A stretch of DNA of 64,000 nucleotides from Candidatus Saccharibacteria bacterium HGW-Saccharibacteria-1 (GCA_002839415.1 PGXZ01000006.1:1-64000); one strand, 5' to 3'; positions 48,987 through 59,692 are shown, counted from the first letter of the stretch. The notes: generated by a model not told the origin, from the sequence alone. Numbers and translations: made by a program.

Positions 48987-50471
48987 CTAGGCCTTTTTAA
49001 CGCGAGGGTCAGTCGTATGTATGTAAACCCGAGGAAAGAAAACGCCGTCGATTGGAATAACTACACCAGTCTCAAAAATATGATGAATTTTAGCGGCTGT
49101 ATCTGGCAAAAATGGCACTAACAAATCGCCAATTTGCAATAATGCACCAACGGCATACGCCAGAACTTCGTTTAAGTGCGATTCAGCTTCGGTATCGGTC
49201 TTGATGTTTTTTGCAATTTCCCATGGTTTTATATGTTCAATATATTGATTAAGGCTACGAACCATTAGCCAAACCTCGTCGATTGCCTTGTCAAATTCCA
49301 GGTTATCCATTGATTCGTGATAAGTACCCATATCGTGCTCTCCCTGAGGGATATGCCCGATTACGCCCGCCTGATACCTGGTAATCATGCTAGCTACTCG
49401 CTGAACAACATTACCAAGATCATTTACTAGTTCAGTGTTATAAGCGTTTTCGAATTTATCCCAGGTAAAATCACCATCATCCAATGTCGGGATGTGGCGC
49501 GAAAAGAAATAGCGAAAGGCATCAACACCATATTCGTCAATAACTTGAATTGGATCAACAACGTTGCCGATCGATTTACTCATCTTAACACCGCCAACAT
49601 TTACGTGACCATGAACTAGCAACTTCTTAGGCAGTTCCAACCCAAGACCCAGTAACATTGCTGGCCACAAACCAGCGTGAAAACGCAAAATATCTTTGCC
49701 AACAACTTGAATATCGGCTGGCCAATAAACACGCCAACCCTGACGATCTGGAAAACCCAAAACAGTCAGGTAATTCGCTAGCGCATCAAGCCAAACATAC
49801 ATGACTTGCTCTGAATCGCCAGGTACAGGAACACCCCAACTAAGGTTCTTTTTGGGACGTGAAATACTGACATCCTGCAAACCATCTTTGATTAGTTCAA
49901 GGAACTCTTTTTTACGAAATTCTGGTACAATTTGCATTTGGCCGCTATTTATCGCCTCTTTGACACGATCAGTAAGTGCGCTTGCCTTGAAATAATAGTT
50001 ATCTTCGCTAATAGTTTGGTAAGGTGCTTTATGATCCGGACAAACACCGCCATTATTAGTCGCTTCTTTGGCTGTAATAAAGGCTTCGCAACCGGCACAA
50101 TACAAACCTTCGTAAGTGCCCTTGTAAATATATGGCAACAAGGTTTGCCAAATGAACTGAACTGCGCCAATATGATGAGGGTCAGTCGTACGAATAAAAT
50201 CAGTGTAGCTTGCACCCATTTTTTGCATCAACAATTCGAAATTAGTGTACATTTGGTTAGTGTAAGTTTGCGGGTCAAGGCCAGCTTCAGCGGCTTTAGC
50301 GGCTATTTTATTGCCATGCTCGTCTGTTCCAACCTGAAAACGAACCTCGCGATCATTTTGTTTTTGATAACGTGTCCAAATATCCGCTAGCAGATAATCT
50401 AGGGCATTTCCAATATGCGGCGTGCCGTTAACGTAAGGAATTGCGGTGGTAATGTATAATTTTTTTTCCAT
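48987..50471 (-). CDS. metG: methionyl-tRNA synthetase
   Basis: 'KLYITTAIPYVNGTPHIGNALDYLLADIWTRY', KMSKS 'GGVKMSKSIGN'. Start at MEKKLYITT (50471) preferred. Confidence 0.96.
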   Translation of the reverse strand: MEKKLYITTAIPYVNGTPHIGNALDYLLADIWTRYQKQNDREVRFQVGTDEHGNKIAAKAAEAGLDPQTYTNQMYTNFELLMQKMGASYTDFIRTTDPHHIGAVQFIWQTLLPYIYKGTYEGLYCAGCEAFITAKEATNNGGVCPDHKAPYQTISEDNYYFKASALTDRVKEAINSGQMQIVPEFRKKEFLELIKDGLQDVSISRPKKNLSWGVPVPGDSEQVMYVWLDALANYLTVLGFPDRQGWRVYWPADIQVVGKDILRFHAGLWPAMLLGLGLELPKKLLVHGHVNVGGVKMSKSIGNVVDPIQVIDEYGVDAFRYFFSRHIPTLDDGDFTWDKFENAYNTELVNDLGNVVQRVASMITRYQAGVIGHIPQGEHDMGTYHESMDNLEFDKAIDEVWLMVRSLNQYIEHIKPWEIAKNIKTDTEAESHLNEVLAYAVGALLQIGDLLVPFLPDTAAKIHHIFETGVVIPIDGVFFPRVYIHTTDPRVKKA

Positions 50472-50494
50472 AACTTTACTAATATTGTAACAGA

Positions 50495-51295
50495 TTAGAG
50501 GGTTGTGTGCAGTGACCACTTTTTAACAATTCGAGTTAGGCGCACCCAATCATCTAAACTCAAAGCTTCAGCACGAACATCTGGGCTAATATCGGCACTA
50601 GCTAAAATAGACTCAACTTCAGTTTTTTCGATATTCAAACCACCAGCTAGACTACTGCGCTGTTTTTTACGTTTTGATGAGAAACCAGCTTTAACCACAC
50701 GGAAATAATCGGCTTCGTTTACGTCAGTCAAGAATGGCGCTTGGCGCGTTTTCATAATTACAACTTGGCTATCAACTTTTGGTGGCGGCGTAAAAAGCGC
50801 TGCCGGAACGACATCACCTAAACTTACCTCGGCGAACAGTTGGGCGCTGATTGCCAAAATACTCATATCACCTTGTTTTGCCGCTAAACGCTCGGCCACT
50901 TCTTTTTGGACTAATAAAACTACGACCGACGGCTTGTTTTTGGCGGTCATCAGTAATTGAACGATTTTGCTAGTTATGTAATACGGCACATTAGCGACCA
51001 CTTTATAGCCACTAGGCAACGTCGATAAATTGAATTTCAAGATGTCTTCGTTAATTACAGTTAAACTCTTACCAGGAAACTGAGCCGGTAATTTTCGCGC
51101 TAATTCACTGTCAAATTCAACCGCCACAACACTATTACTTCTGCGCAACAATTCACTAGTTAAAGTACCCAGTCCTGGGCCGATTTCAAGCACATTGTCA
51201 TCAGATAACAGCTCAGCGCAATCTGCAATATGCGCTAGAACTTCGCGATCACGAAGCCAGTGTTGACCCAAGGATTTGTTATTTTTCAAGGGCAT
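50495..51295 (-). CDS. rsmA: 16S rRNA dimethyladenosine transferase
   Basis: 'KSLGQHWLRDREVLAHIADCAELLSDDNVLEIGPGLGTLTSELL', 'VVANVPYYITSKIVQLL'. Confidence 0.95.
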   Translation of the reverse strand: MPLKNNKSLGQHWLRDREVLAHIADCAELLSDDNVLEIGPGLGTLTSELLRRSNSVVAVEFDSELARKLPAQFPGKSLTVINEDILKFNLSTLPSGYKVVANVPYYITSKIVQLLMTAKNKPSVVVLLVQKEVAERLAAKQGDMSILAISAQLFAEVSLGDVVPAALFTPPPKVDSQVVIMKTRQAPFLTDVNEADYFRVVKAGFSSKRKKQRSSLAGGLNIEKTEVESILASADISPDVRAEALSLDDWVRLTRIVKKWSLHTTL

Positions 51296-51300
51296 ATTAT

Positions 51301-52593
51301 TTAATGACTCGCTAAAATATTTCTAGCCGACTTAATACGCTCAGACTCACGACAAACACTACAACGCTCGAATCTATTCTGAAAAATTCGCACAGATTCT
51401 TCCAATGAACCAGATGCTTTTATAGCATCCCTTACGCCAGAATAGCTACCATTCAATTCGTACATTAAATAATCTAGTTGTGTATAAATATTATAAGGAT
51501 TTGGACGGGATAACAATGCAGATTTACGACTTCCTGTCCACTGTACCAACCCATCGCCGCTAGTGTTAAAACCATGCTCCTGCATAATATTACCCATAAT
51601 TCCTGCTGTTTGATTACGGCTAAAGCCATTCGATATTAGAAAGTTCCAAGTTATCGTTTCATTCTCACCAGGCGTAGTGTATTGACCTTTTACGCCTACT
51701 ATTTCAATTTGTTTTTCTGGTTGTTTAGTAACAAGGCTAGAGATTTCCGTTCTCGACACCTCTTTTCCATCCTGAATGACAACCTCATACGTAGCATTTC
51801 GCGAACCCTTTACGCCAACTGTTCGTATTTCACTGTAATCCATATCTCTGTCAGCATCTTCAATTTTTTGCACTTCAAAGCCTATCTCTTCGGCAATGGT
51901 AATTGTTTGCTTACCCTCGCGCCAAACCCTTAACGCTAAGCCGTTAGTAATTGCAGTATTATTAGGTAGAGACAACCTATCATCTTTACTCAAAATAATT
52001 TTCTTTTCCGCTAGCATATCACCAACAGTCTTTGCCTGTGTGCGAACAGTCGACGTCGTACCATATAGCGTAAACGTAAATGGAGTCGCTCGATCAATAG
52101 TTAGCTCTAGTCCAGCTCCCTCGGCAATAATATTATCAGTCCGTTCAATCGTAGTCTTGTCTTCGTCATACAATTTAACACCAGCACTCTCAGCAATCTG
52201 AGCGGCAGTTTGATAAGGAGTGACAACCTTTGCCCTAGTATTGCCATCAACGATAATCACTGGCCTAGAACGATATATATTAACTTGATAATCCGATGCG
52301 ACCATTTTTTCGGTTGCGGCCGGCTCGACAGTATCCTTGCTGTCCAGCTTGATTCCCGCCTCTTTTAAAGCATCGCCAATAGTTTCGGACTGACTGAGAA
52401 TTACCTTTTCAACGCCACGGTCATGAATTGTAACAAGTTTTCCAGATTGGGCTTGTTTACCATCACCAGCATGAGTAATATCTGACATGGTAATAATTGC
52501 AGTTGTAGTTAAAAGTAAGGCGACAACAAGAAAAGCACCAACAGGTGTGGTAATTCGATGTATCAGATTATTCATTGGTATTTTTACGCCCAA
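51301..52593 (-). CDS. DUF348/G5 domain protein with phage-tail lysozyme-like domain (Rpf-like cell-wall hydrolase)
   Basis: Repeated DUF348-like segments, G5-like 'IGFEVQKIEDADRDMDYSEIRTVGVKGSRNATYEVVIQDGKEVSR', C-terminal 'FSRNQTAGIMGNIMQEHGFNTSGDGLVQWTGSRKSALL'. Confidence 0.88.
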   Translation of the reverse strand: MGVKIPMNNLIHRITTPVGAFLVVALLLTTTAIITMSDITHAGDGKQAQSGKLVTIHDRGVEKVILSQSETIGDALKEAGIKLDSKDTVEPAATEKMVASDYQVNIYRSRPVIIVDGNTRAKVVTPYQTAAQIAESAGVKLYDEDKTTIERTDNIIAEGAGLELTIDRATPFTFTLYGTTSTVRTQAKTVGDMLAEKKIILSKDDRLSLPNNTAITNGLALRVWREGKQTITIAEEIGFEVQKIEDADRDMDYSEIRTVGVKGSRNATYEVVIQDGKEVSRTEISSLVTKQPEKQIEIVGVKGQYTTPGENETITWNFLISNGFSRNQTAGIMGNIMQEHGFNTSGDGLVQWTGSRKSALLSRPNPYNIYTQLDYLMYELNGSYSGVRDAIKASGSLEESVRIFQNRFERCSVCRESERIKSARNILASH

Positions 52594-52641
52594 GATAGGT
52601 GTAATTATAGCAGATAATTACCCAAAAAGCTAACTTAAGGG

Positions 52642-54747
52642 CTAGATCTTCTCTAAGCGAGCGTATTCAGCGTTTAACTTTTTGGTAGTCCCATTATCGA
52701 AATTTATTGTCAAAGCCATGCCGTCAATCTCGATAATTTCACCCGTGCCAAAAGCTGCCGAACGGATGTTTTCGCCAATTGCAAATGGCTCGTCACTAAA
52801 GAATTCTTGTTCATGAATCGTCTGTGGCTCATTTGGAGAGGTAATTGCAATCTGATCACCCATATCCGTAACAAACCGCGAGATTGGATTATAACTTCGT
52901 TGCCCAAACTGCATGCGACTTTCGGCATAAGACAAATGTAGTTCTTCACGCGCCCTAGTCATACCAACATACATCAAACGACGTTCTTCCTCGAGTTCGG
53001 CCGAGCCGGCTTCATAAACCCTAGCATGAGGCAAAATACCTTCCTCAACACCGATAATAAATACTACTGGAAATTCCAGACCCTTTGCAGCATGTAAAGT
53101 CATAAAAGTTACACTTTGACCATCACTACTATTATCAGCACTCGACATCAAGGCAACTTCCTCTAAAAACTCGTCAAGCGACATAAAGTTTTGAGCATCA
53201 GATAATAGCGAACCAATATTTTCTAGTCTATCCTCGGCTTGCGGCGTACCATCGTTAATAAAATCTTTGTAAGACGTCAAATCTAACAATTTTTTAATCA
53301 ATTCGGCCGGCGTGGAAGTGTCAATCATGAGCTGAACTTCGCGCAATTTTTCACCCAATGTCTGAAGTGCACATTTCGCCCTGGCGGTAATAGTACTGGT
53401 CTGGTCAACGTGATTTAAAGCCGATAAAATGTCCATATCACTTTCAGATTGCCAAATTAAAAATTTCTCAAGGCTCATAGCACCGATTCCACGAGTCGGA
53501 ACGTTGACAATACGACTAAAACTCATCCTGTCCTGAGGTTGGTAGATTAACCTCAGATATGCGATCATATCTTTGATTTCCTTACGGTCATAGAACCTAA
53601 CACCACCAATAATCTTATACGGTACATGTAGTCGCATAAACGCTCGCTCAAGGTTATAGCTTTGGGCATTAGTGCGATACAAAACTGCAAAATCACCAAA
53701 CTGCCTAGCACCCAATTGAACATGTGACGCAATTCGCTCGGCCACCATGTGCGCCTCTTCGGTCTCGTCATACAATGAATGTACCTGGACTGGCGAGCCC
53801 GGACCCTCGACTGTCCATAGTTTTTTGTCAGTCCGTTGAATATTTTTTGTGATGACATTATTGGCCGCATCCAAGATATTACCCGTGCTTCGATAGTTCT
53901 GCTCAAGCTTGATAACCTTCGTACCCTTAAAGTCACGCTCAAAATTTAAAATATTAGTAAAATCTGCCCCACGCCAACTGTAAATCGACTGCCAGTCATC
54001 ACCAACAACACAGATATTATGCTGATCATTAACCAATAATTTTATAATATGATACTGCGCCGCATTGGTGTCCTGATACTCGTCAATCAAAATATGCTTA
54101 AAGTTTTTCTGCCATTTTGTACGGACTTCAGACTTTTCGCGGAATAAACGCACAGTTTCTAACAATAAATCGTCAAAATCAAGTGCTTTGGCTACTTTTC
54201 GCAACTTCTCGTATTTTTTATAGATCTTTGCAATATTTTTTTGATAAGGCAACTGCGCCAAAGATTCGTAATTATCTGGACCTACCATCTCATTTTTTGA
54301 ACTTGAAATAATACCGCTAACAGCTTTGGCCTTGATTTCAGTCTCGCTAATCGAAAGCTGCTTCATAGCTTGTTTAATCAACCCCTGCCTATCGTCCTCA
54401 TCATAAATTACGAAATTCTTAGGTATTCCGATAGATTCACCTTCGATCCGCAGCATTCGCACGCAAATACCATGAAAAGTACCCATCCAAGGCATAAAAC
54501 CTCGATTAGTACTGTCCTGACCCAGCAATGCACCTAATCTTTCGCGCATCTCACGCGCGGCCTTGTTTGTAAATGTTACAGCCAGAATCTCATTTGGATA
54601 GATTGCTTCGCGAGCAATCAAATAAGCAATTCGATGAGTTAAAGTTTTTGTTTTACCACTACCCGCCCCGGCCAAAATAAGCACCGGCCCAGACACTGTC
54701 TGAACGGCCTCACCTTGCGCCGAGTTTAAACCCTCTAATAAATCCAT
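52642..54747 (-). CDS. pcrA: UvrD/PcrA-type superfamily 1 helicase
   Basis: 'LNSAQGEAVQTVSGPVLILAGAGSGKTKTLTHRIAYLI', 'DEYQDTNAAQYHIIKLL', 'GDDWQSIYSWRGADFTNIL'. Confidence 0.96.
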   Translation of the reverse strand: MDLLEGLNSAQGEAVQTVSGPVLILAGAGSGKTKTLTHRIAYLIAREAIYPNEILAVTFTNKAAREMRERLGALLGQDSTNRGFMPWMGTFHGICVRMLRIEGESIGIPKNFVIYDEDDRQGLIKQAMKQLSISETEIKAKAVSGIISSSKNEMVGPDNYESLAQLPYQKNIAKIYKKYEKLRKVAKALDFDDLLLETVRLFREKSEVRTKWQKNFKHILIDEYQDTNAAQYHIIKLLVNDQHNICVVGDDWQSIYSWRGADFTNILNFERDFKGTKVIKLEQNYRSTGNILDAANNVITKNIQRTDKKLWTVEGPGSPVQVHSLYDETEEAHMVAERIASHVQLGARQFGDFAVLYRTNAQSYNLERAFMRLHVPYKIIGGVRFYDRKEIKDMIAYLRLIYQPQDRMSFSRIVNVPTRGIGAMSLEKFLIWQSESDMDILSALNHVDQTSTITARAKCALQTLGEKLREVQLMIDTSTPAELIKKLLDLTSYKDFINDGTPQAEDRLENIGSLLSDAQNFMSLDEFLEEVALMSSADNSSDGQSVTFMTLHAAKGLEFPVVFIIGVEEGILPHARVYEAGSAELEEERRLMYVGMTRAREELHLSYAESRMQFGQRSYNPISRFVTDMGDQIAITSPNEPQTIHEQEFFSDEPFAIGENIRSAAFGTGEIIEIDGMALTINFDNGTTKKLNAEYARLEKI

Positions 54748-54772
54748 TAATATCTATTATAGACTAAAAAGT

Positions 54773-56422
54773 TTATAAAAGGGGCAATACAAAGAAGTAA
54801 ATCGCTGCTCCAACGCCCGAGCCAACAACCAACAGTAGTAATATCCAAACAACCCATAACCAGCTAGCGACTTTTTTAGCTGGTTTGACAATAGCCTTGT
54901 GATAAGAATCGGTATCATAAATCGAGCCAGAGTTTTGGTCGCCAGTGTTTGGCCTTTCTTGGTATTGCTGAGATATTGAAGTCGGACCGTCAGTCGCAGG
55001 ATTAACCCTATTTGCGACAGTATTTACGGCCGATGTCTGAATTGGAGGCTGCGAAGCTATTGGCGGCTGTTGCGCGACCTGAACAGGCGCCTGCACTGGA
55101 GTAGAGATTGGAACAAACGCAGGCTCTGGTGCGGGGTCAGGATCAGACACTGCATTGCCCGATTCAATTGACAACAAATCGCCCTGCAATTCGGCCGGAA
55201 GCGGCGCGTCCATGTCATTTTGGCCTGAATTATTGTCATTCTGACCATCACCTGTTGTTTTTTCAATAACAACCTCAACATCGGTCGCTTTCGGCACTGT
55301 ATCTTCAACAACACCAGACAACGCCGTATTCAAAGACTCGGCCATAAATGCGTTAAGTGGCCGCTTTTCAACCTTTGCACCCGTCAAGAATGGCGATTCT
55401 TGAACTTCGGGCATTTGATTCAAGGTTTTGTCTATATCGTCATTGATTCTATTGATATCGTCGTCTTCATCTTCATCCTCGGGATTAAATACTACAATAT
55501 TAGGCGCTGCCGTCTTATTAAGTTCTGCCGTATTATTGAATTCGATAGGGTCAGGCCAACTATCCTTAGTAGGTTCTTCAATCACCGGCTTTGGCTCAAG
55601 TACTGGTTTTGGCTCTATATTTTGAGAAACGGTGATTTGAGACACAGGCTCAGATAAATCTAAATCAGAACCAAGCCTAGAAACGCGATCCGGTGCAGAT
55701 AAAACAGTTCGCATATCCGTTGAAGGCGGTACGACATCCATAAAACGTCCACCGCTTCGCCTACTTACAAGCGGAGATATAGAGTGGCTAGGTTTTACGG
55801 GAATTGGAATTGTTGGCAAGGGTTTAGTTACCGGGCTAACAATCGGTGTAATTTCTGGCGCTACTGGCGCTACTGGCGCTACTGGCGCTACTGGCGCTAC
55901 TGGCGCTACTGGCGCTACTGGCGCTAAAACAGTTTGAATGGTCGGCTTCAGAGGTGCAATAATGACAGCTTCTTTCGGAACAGCTGGCGCTGGAATAGGC
56001 GGTAAAATGGGTGCAGATTGAATAAAAACCGGCGGTTCAACTAGTTCAGGCGCTTCAATTGGCACTTGGTTAGGCACTGGTAGCTGAGTTTGAGGTTCGA
56101 CATATTCTGTCGATAACAAAGAAAGCTCCGCAATTTCAGGCTTAGCAACAAAAGCCGGCTCGGCGCTGACGATCGGTTCAGCCTCTGCAATAATCTGCTG
56201 TAATTGCTCGGCTTGTACTGGCTTGTCAATAGGGGTGACAGCTTTGACTGATGAGACCGGAGACGAATTTAAGCTACTAGCAAAATGACTATTGATAGGC
56301 GTCTTTGATAGACTTGGCTTTACGTCGTTCGTAACGGGATTTATATTGCCAATAGTATTAGACCCACTTGCAATCAATGAATTTACAGCCCTATCAAGTT
56401 CTTCGAAATCAATATCTTTCAC
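54773..56422 (-). CDS. Pro/Val/Glu-rich protein with C-terminal TM anchor
   Basis: Low-complexity repeats, APV array, C-terminal 'VASWLWVVWILLLLVVGSGVGAAIYFFVLPLL'. Confidence 0.7.
   Translation of the reverse strand: MKDIDFEELDRAVNSLIASGSNTIGNINPVTNDVKPSLSKTPINSHFASSLNSSPVSSVKAVTPIDKPVQAEQLQQIIAEAEPIVSAEPAFVAKPEIAELSLLSTEYVEPQTQLPVPNQVPIEAPELVEPPVFIQSAPILPPIPAPAVPKEAVIIAPLKPTIQTVLAPVAPVAPVAPVAPVAPVAPVAPEITPIVSPVTKPLPTIPIPVKPSHSISPLVSRRSGGRFMDVVPPSTDMRTVLSAPDRVSRLGSDLDLSEPVSQITVSQNIEPKPVLEPKPVIEEPTKDSWPDPIEFNNTAELNKTAAPNIVVFNPEDEDEDDDINRINDDIDKTLNQMPEVQESPFLTGAKVEKRPLNAFMAESLNTALSGVVEDTVPKATDVEVVIEKTTGDGQNDNNSGQNDMDAPLPAELQGDLLSIESGNAVSDPDPAPEPAFVPISTPVQAPVQVAQQPPIASQPPIQTSAVNTVANRVNPATDGPTSISQQYQERPNTGDQNSGSIYDTDSYHKAIVKPAKKVASWLWVVWILLLLVVGSGVGAAIYFFVLPLL
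55857..55925. repeat. 9-bp tandem repeat (CTACTGGCG)n encoding (APV)n
   Basis: About seven exact tandem copies of 'ggcgctact'. Confidence 0.95.
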
Positions 56423-56439
56423 TTACCCACCCCTAATCT

Positions 56440-57219
56440 TTATTCGACTACCGCCGAGCCTCTATGTGCTTTCTTTATTATTTCATTAAACGAATGAGCG
56501 TTCAAGCTTGCGCCTCCGATCAACAATCCGTCAACACCAGGTAAAGCTAAATAATCTGCCGCACTGTCGGGAGTAACACTACCGCCATATATGACCTGAA
56601 TGGATTCAGAAGCTTTTTTGCCGTACAAATGCTCAATTTGATTTCGAATCGCGCTGACCGCTGCGCTAACATATGTTGGAAGCGCATTTTGACCAGTCCC
56701 AACCGCCCAAACAGGCTCGTAAGCAACAACTACCCGACTCAGTTCTTCACTGGTAATATTTGCGAACCCACCAATTAACTGATCGTGTAAGATATCATAA
56801 GTCTCACCATTAGAGCGCTCCCAGGCAGTCTCGCCAATACACAAAACTGGTCGAATATGATTGCGAACGGCTGCCTCGACTTTACTCCGAATATCTTTGT
56901 CAGATTCACCAAATATATGGCGTCGCTCGGAATGACCAACTAAACCATACTGCACAATTCCGCGCAATTGAGTCGCCGATACCTCACCAGTATAAGAGCC
57001 TTGATCTCGCCAATAAAAATTCTGTGCCGCTAGCTTAAATTGTCGTAAATTAACTTGCAAGCTAAGCGATTGAAGTGTCAAGGTTGTAGGTGACAAAACC
57101 ACTTCGACATCGCGATGAGTTTTGACTATTTTTGATAGTTGATGTAGATACAAGCTAGACTCTTGTACGTTCAGATTCATTTTCCAGTTGCCAATAATTA
57201 TTTTTTTATTGTTTACCAT
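56440..57219 (-). CDS. tpiA: triosephosphate isomerase
   Basis: 'IIIGNWKMNL', 'GLVGHSERRHIFGESD', 'VVAYEPVWAVGTGQNA', 'IQVIYGGSVTPDSAADYLALPGVDGLLIGGASLNAHSF'. Confidence 0.98.
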   Translation of the reverse strand: MVNNKKIIIGNWKMNLNVQESSLYLHQLSKIVKTHRDVEVVLSPTTLTLQSLSLQVNLRQFKLAAQNFYWRDQGSYTGEVSATQLRGIVQYGLVGHSERRHIFGESDKDIRSKVEAAVRNHIRPVLCIGETAWERSNGETYDILHDQLIGGFANITSEELSRVVVAYEPVWAVGTGQNALPTYVSAAVSAIRNQIEHLYGKKASESIQVIYGGSVTPDSAADYLALPGVDGLLIGGASLNAHSFNEIIKKAHRGSAVVE

Positions 57220-57309
57220 TGATTAAAATATATCGTTTATGTTTATTGTTTTTAGTTTACTCTAATTAGGCCCAAACGTCTAGTGAGCTAGCGAAAAATG
57301 TTGTAAATA

Positions 57310-58722
57310 TTAGATAGTTTGAACTTTAATTGTGTCAGTCGTACCCATCACGCCAGGGTGCTCGCCACTTACAATAACAACAGTTGTTGGATCTTGGCCA
57401 AAATAACCAATCTCTTTTAATTCTTTGGCTATTTCGTAACCATTATTGCTACTACCTGGTCGCATGTAACTACGATTCGCATAACTGAGCGACAATTGTT
57501 GTGCGGTTCTAATCTCGCTCGAAACGCTTATAATTGGGAGGTTCGGACGGTGCTTAGCGATGTTTGCAGCCGTAGCACCAGACTTTGTCTCGACAATAAT
57601 AGCTGAGACGCCCAATCGCTCTGCAATCTGAACCGCCGCAAGGCTAATTGAATCACGTTTTTTCTCTTTTTGAGGCAAACTCTGACAAACATTTTGAACC
57701 GGCTCGTGATCCTGCGTATAGATAATAACCTTCTTCATTGCCGCAACCGCCTCTGTCGGATAGCTACCGTTAGCTGTCTCATCGGATAGCATTACTGCAT
57801 CGGCACCTTGAACTACAGCATTAGACACGTCGCTAACCTCAGCTCTGGTCGGTTCTGGTGCATCCACCATACTTGCCATCATTTGAGTTGCAACGATGCT
57901 TAGTTTGCCATATTTTCGACATAATTCAATAATTCGACGTTGTACAATCGGCACAATCTCAGCCCCGGCTTCAACCGCCAAATCTCCGCGTGCCACCATA
58001 ACGCCATCACTCGCTTTTACGATAGCCTCGAGGGTCGAGTCAATAACCGCGGCCTTGGTCTCTACCTTGGCAATAATCTGAGCCGCCGAACCGTGCGACA
58101 GCAATAACTGACGTAGATTGTCGATATCTTCAGCACTTTGCACAAAGCTAAGCGCAACGTAATCAATATCACGGCTTGACCCAAATTCAATATCCGCCAA
58201 ATCCTTCGGGGTTAAAATATCACCGCCAAAATCAGTATCAGGAAGGTTAATTCCCTTGCGACTCATCAAAGTACCGGGGTTTTCAACTCGAACTTTGACC
58301 GCCGTATTACTGGTAATTTCAACAACAGTCGTACGAATTTTTCCGTCAAAAATATAAAGTTTTTCACCTACTTTGACCTTTTCAGCCAAGTTATATTGGA
58401 TTGGAATAGTAAAACCATCATGTTCAGCGGAAAAATCTAATATAATTTCATCACCCATCGCAACATTCGTATCTTGATTTAAATTACCAAGACGAATTTT
58501 TGGACCCTGCAAATCCTGCAAAATCGCAACAGGCTTACCAGTTTTAGCGGTAGCGTTTCGAATCCATTCGATCTGCTGATCACGCTCGTCATAGGTTCCA
58601 TGGCTAAAGTTTAAGCGAAAGCCATTTGCGCCCGCAACTGATAACTTTTCGATCATTTCACTGGAGTTAGTTTTTGGCCCCAGCGTTGCCAATATTTTCG
58701 TTCGTTTAAAGATAACACTCAT
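57310..58722 (-). CDS. pyk: pyruvate kinase
   Basis: 'TKILATLGPKTNSSEMIEKL', 'NGFRLNFSHGTYDERDQQI', 'LQDLQGPKIRLG', 'DGVMVARGDLAVEAGAE', 'VMLSDETANGSYPTEAVAAM'. Start MSVIFKRTK at 58722 fits the TATAAT 6 nt upstream. Confidence 0.97.
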   Translation of the reverse strand: MSVIFKRTKILATLGPKTNSSEMIEKLSVAGANGFRLNFSHGTYDERDQQIEWIRNATAKTGKPVAILQDLQGPKIRLGNLNQDTNVAMGDEIILDFSAEHDGFTIPIQYNLAEKVKVGEKLYIFDGKIRTTVVEITSNTAVKVRVENPGTLMSRKGINLPDTDFGGDILTPKDLADIEFGSSRDIDYVALSFVQSAEDIDNLRQLLLSHGSAAQIIAKVETKAAVIDSTLEAIVKASDGVMVARGDLAVEAGAEIVPIVQRRIIELCRKYGKLSIVATQMMASMVDAPEPTRAEVSDVSNAVVQGADAVMLSDETANGSYPTEAVAAMKKVIIYTQDHEPVQNVCQSLPQKEKKRDSISLAAVQIAERLGVSAIIVETKSGATAANIAKHRPNLPIISVSSEIRTAQQLSLSYANRSYMRPGSSNNGYEIAKELKEIGYFGQDPTTVVIVSGEHPGVMGTTDTIKVQTI

Positions 58723-58786
58723 GGAATAATTATAACACATTATATCTAAAAATAATATTATGTAACGTAATTGCATAAAATACAAA

Positions 58787-58822
58787 GAAAAACGCCCATT
58801 TCTACGAGAATGAGCGTTTTTC
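58787..58822. terminator. hairpin terminator
   Basis: 'aaaaacgcccatttctacgagaatgagcgttttt'. Confidence 0.7.
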
Positions 58823-58905
58823 TTTGGTGACCCTCGCTAGACAGTCATGGAACTCTGTAATTAAGGGCTTAGAACGGATTGATGTCGCGTTTGATGACTT
58901 AATAA

Positions 58906-59466
58906 TTGAGGATGATTTATAATATGTCACGATATTCACAATCTGAACGTAGCAATTTATCGTTCGTAACTCTCATCCTATTAGGCGTTATTACTTGGAC
59001 GAATTTATCGTTAATTTTGAATATTATTTACATAACTTTTGCTATTTTTGGATGCCTTATAATATCAAGGTTATGCTGGAGATTTATTACAAAGCAACAT
59101 TGTCCAAAACTCAAAGACATCGACAACATGAGTGGCATAGACTTTGAATATTATGTCGCAAATCTTCTACGGGAGGCTGGATTCCATAATATTTCCCTAA
59201 CAGAAAAATTTGACTTAGGAGTGGACATTATAGCCGAAAAAGACGGCGTTCGTTGGGGTATTCAAGCTAAGCGCAACTCAAATATTGTCAAGGCGAACGC
59301 CGTCCGACAGGTCGTAACTGGGCTAAAACTTTATAATTGCGACAGATCTATGGTAGTTACAAATAGCGTTTACAGCGCGGTGGCCCAAAGGTTAGCTTAT
59401 GGAAACAACTGTTTACTCATTGATCGCACTAAACTAAATAGAATAAGACAGCTAACTAAAAACTAA
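58906..59466 (+). CDS. membrane-anchored Mrr-like restriction endonuclease
   Basis: Two N-terminal TMs; PD-(D/E)xK-type 'MSGIDFEYYVANLLREAGF...TEKFDLGVDIIAEKDGVRWGIQAKR'. Confidence 0.8.
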   Translation: MRMIYNMSRYSQSERSNLSFVTLILLGVITWTNLSLILNIIYITFAIFGCLIISRLCWRFITKQHCPKLKDIDNMSGIDFEYYVANLLREAGFHNISLTEKFDLGVDIIAEKDGVRWGIQAKRNSNIVKANAVRQVVTGLKLYNCDRSMVVTNSVYSAVAQRLAYGNNCLLIDRTKLNRIRQLTKN

Positions 59467-59482
59467 ACGGGAGTGATATACT

Positions 59483-59692
59483 ATGAATATGACCGGATAT
59501 ACACCAACAGATAAAGATATTAATGCGATGGTTCGCGATCTTGAGAAAAATGACCCCAAAAATGCCAACCCTTTATATGCTCGGCAAATGCTAATCAAGA
59601 TGAAATTGATGTACCGCGAAATCGGACGAATCGATGAAGAATTACTCCATGAAGAAATGGAAGAGTTCAAAAAAGAACAAGATAAATCTTAA
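59483..59692 (+). CDS. hypothetical protein (69 aa)
   Basis: Upstream 'acgggagtgat' SD-like; follows the Mrr-like gene on the same strand. Confidence 0.55.
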   Translation: MNMTGYTPTDKDINAMVRDLEKNDPKNANPLYARQMLIKMKLMYREIGRIDEELLHEEMEEFKKEQDKS

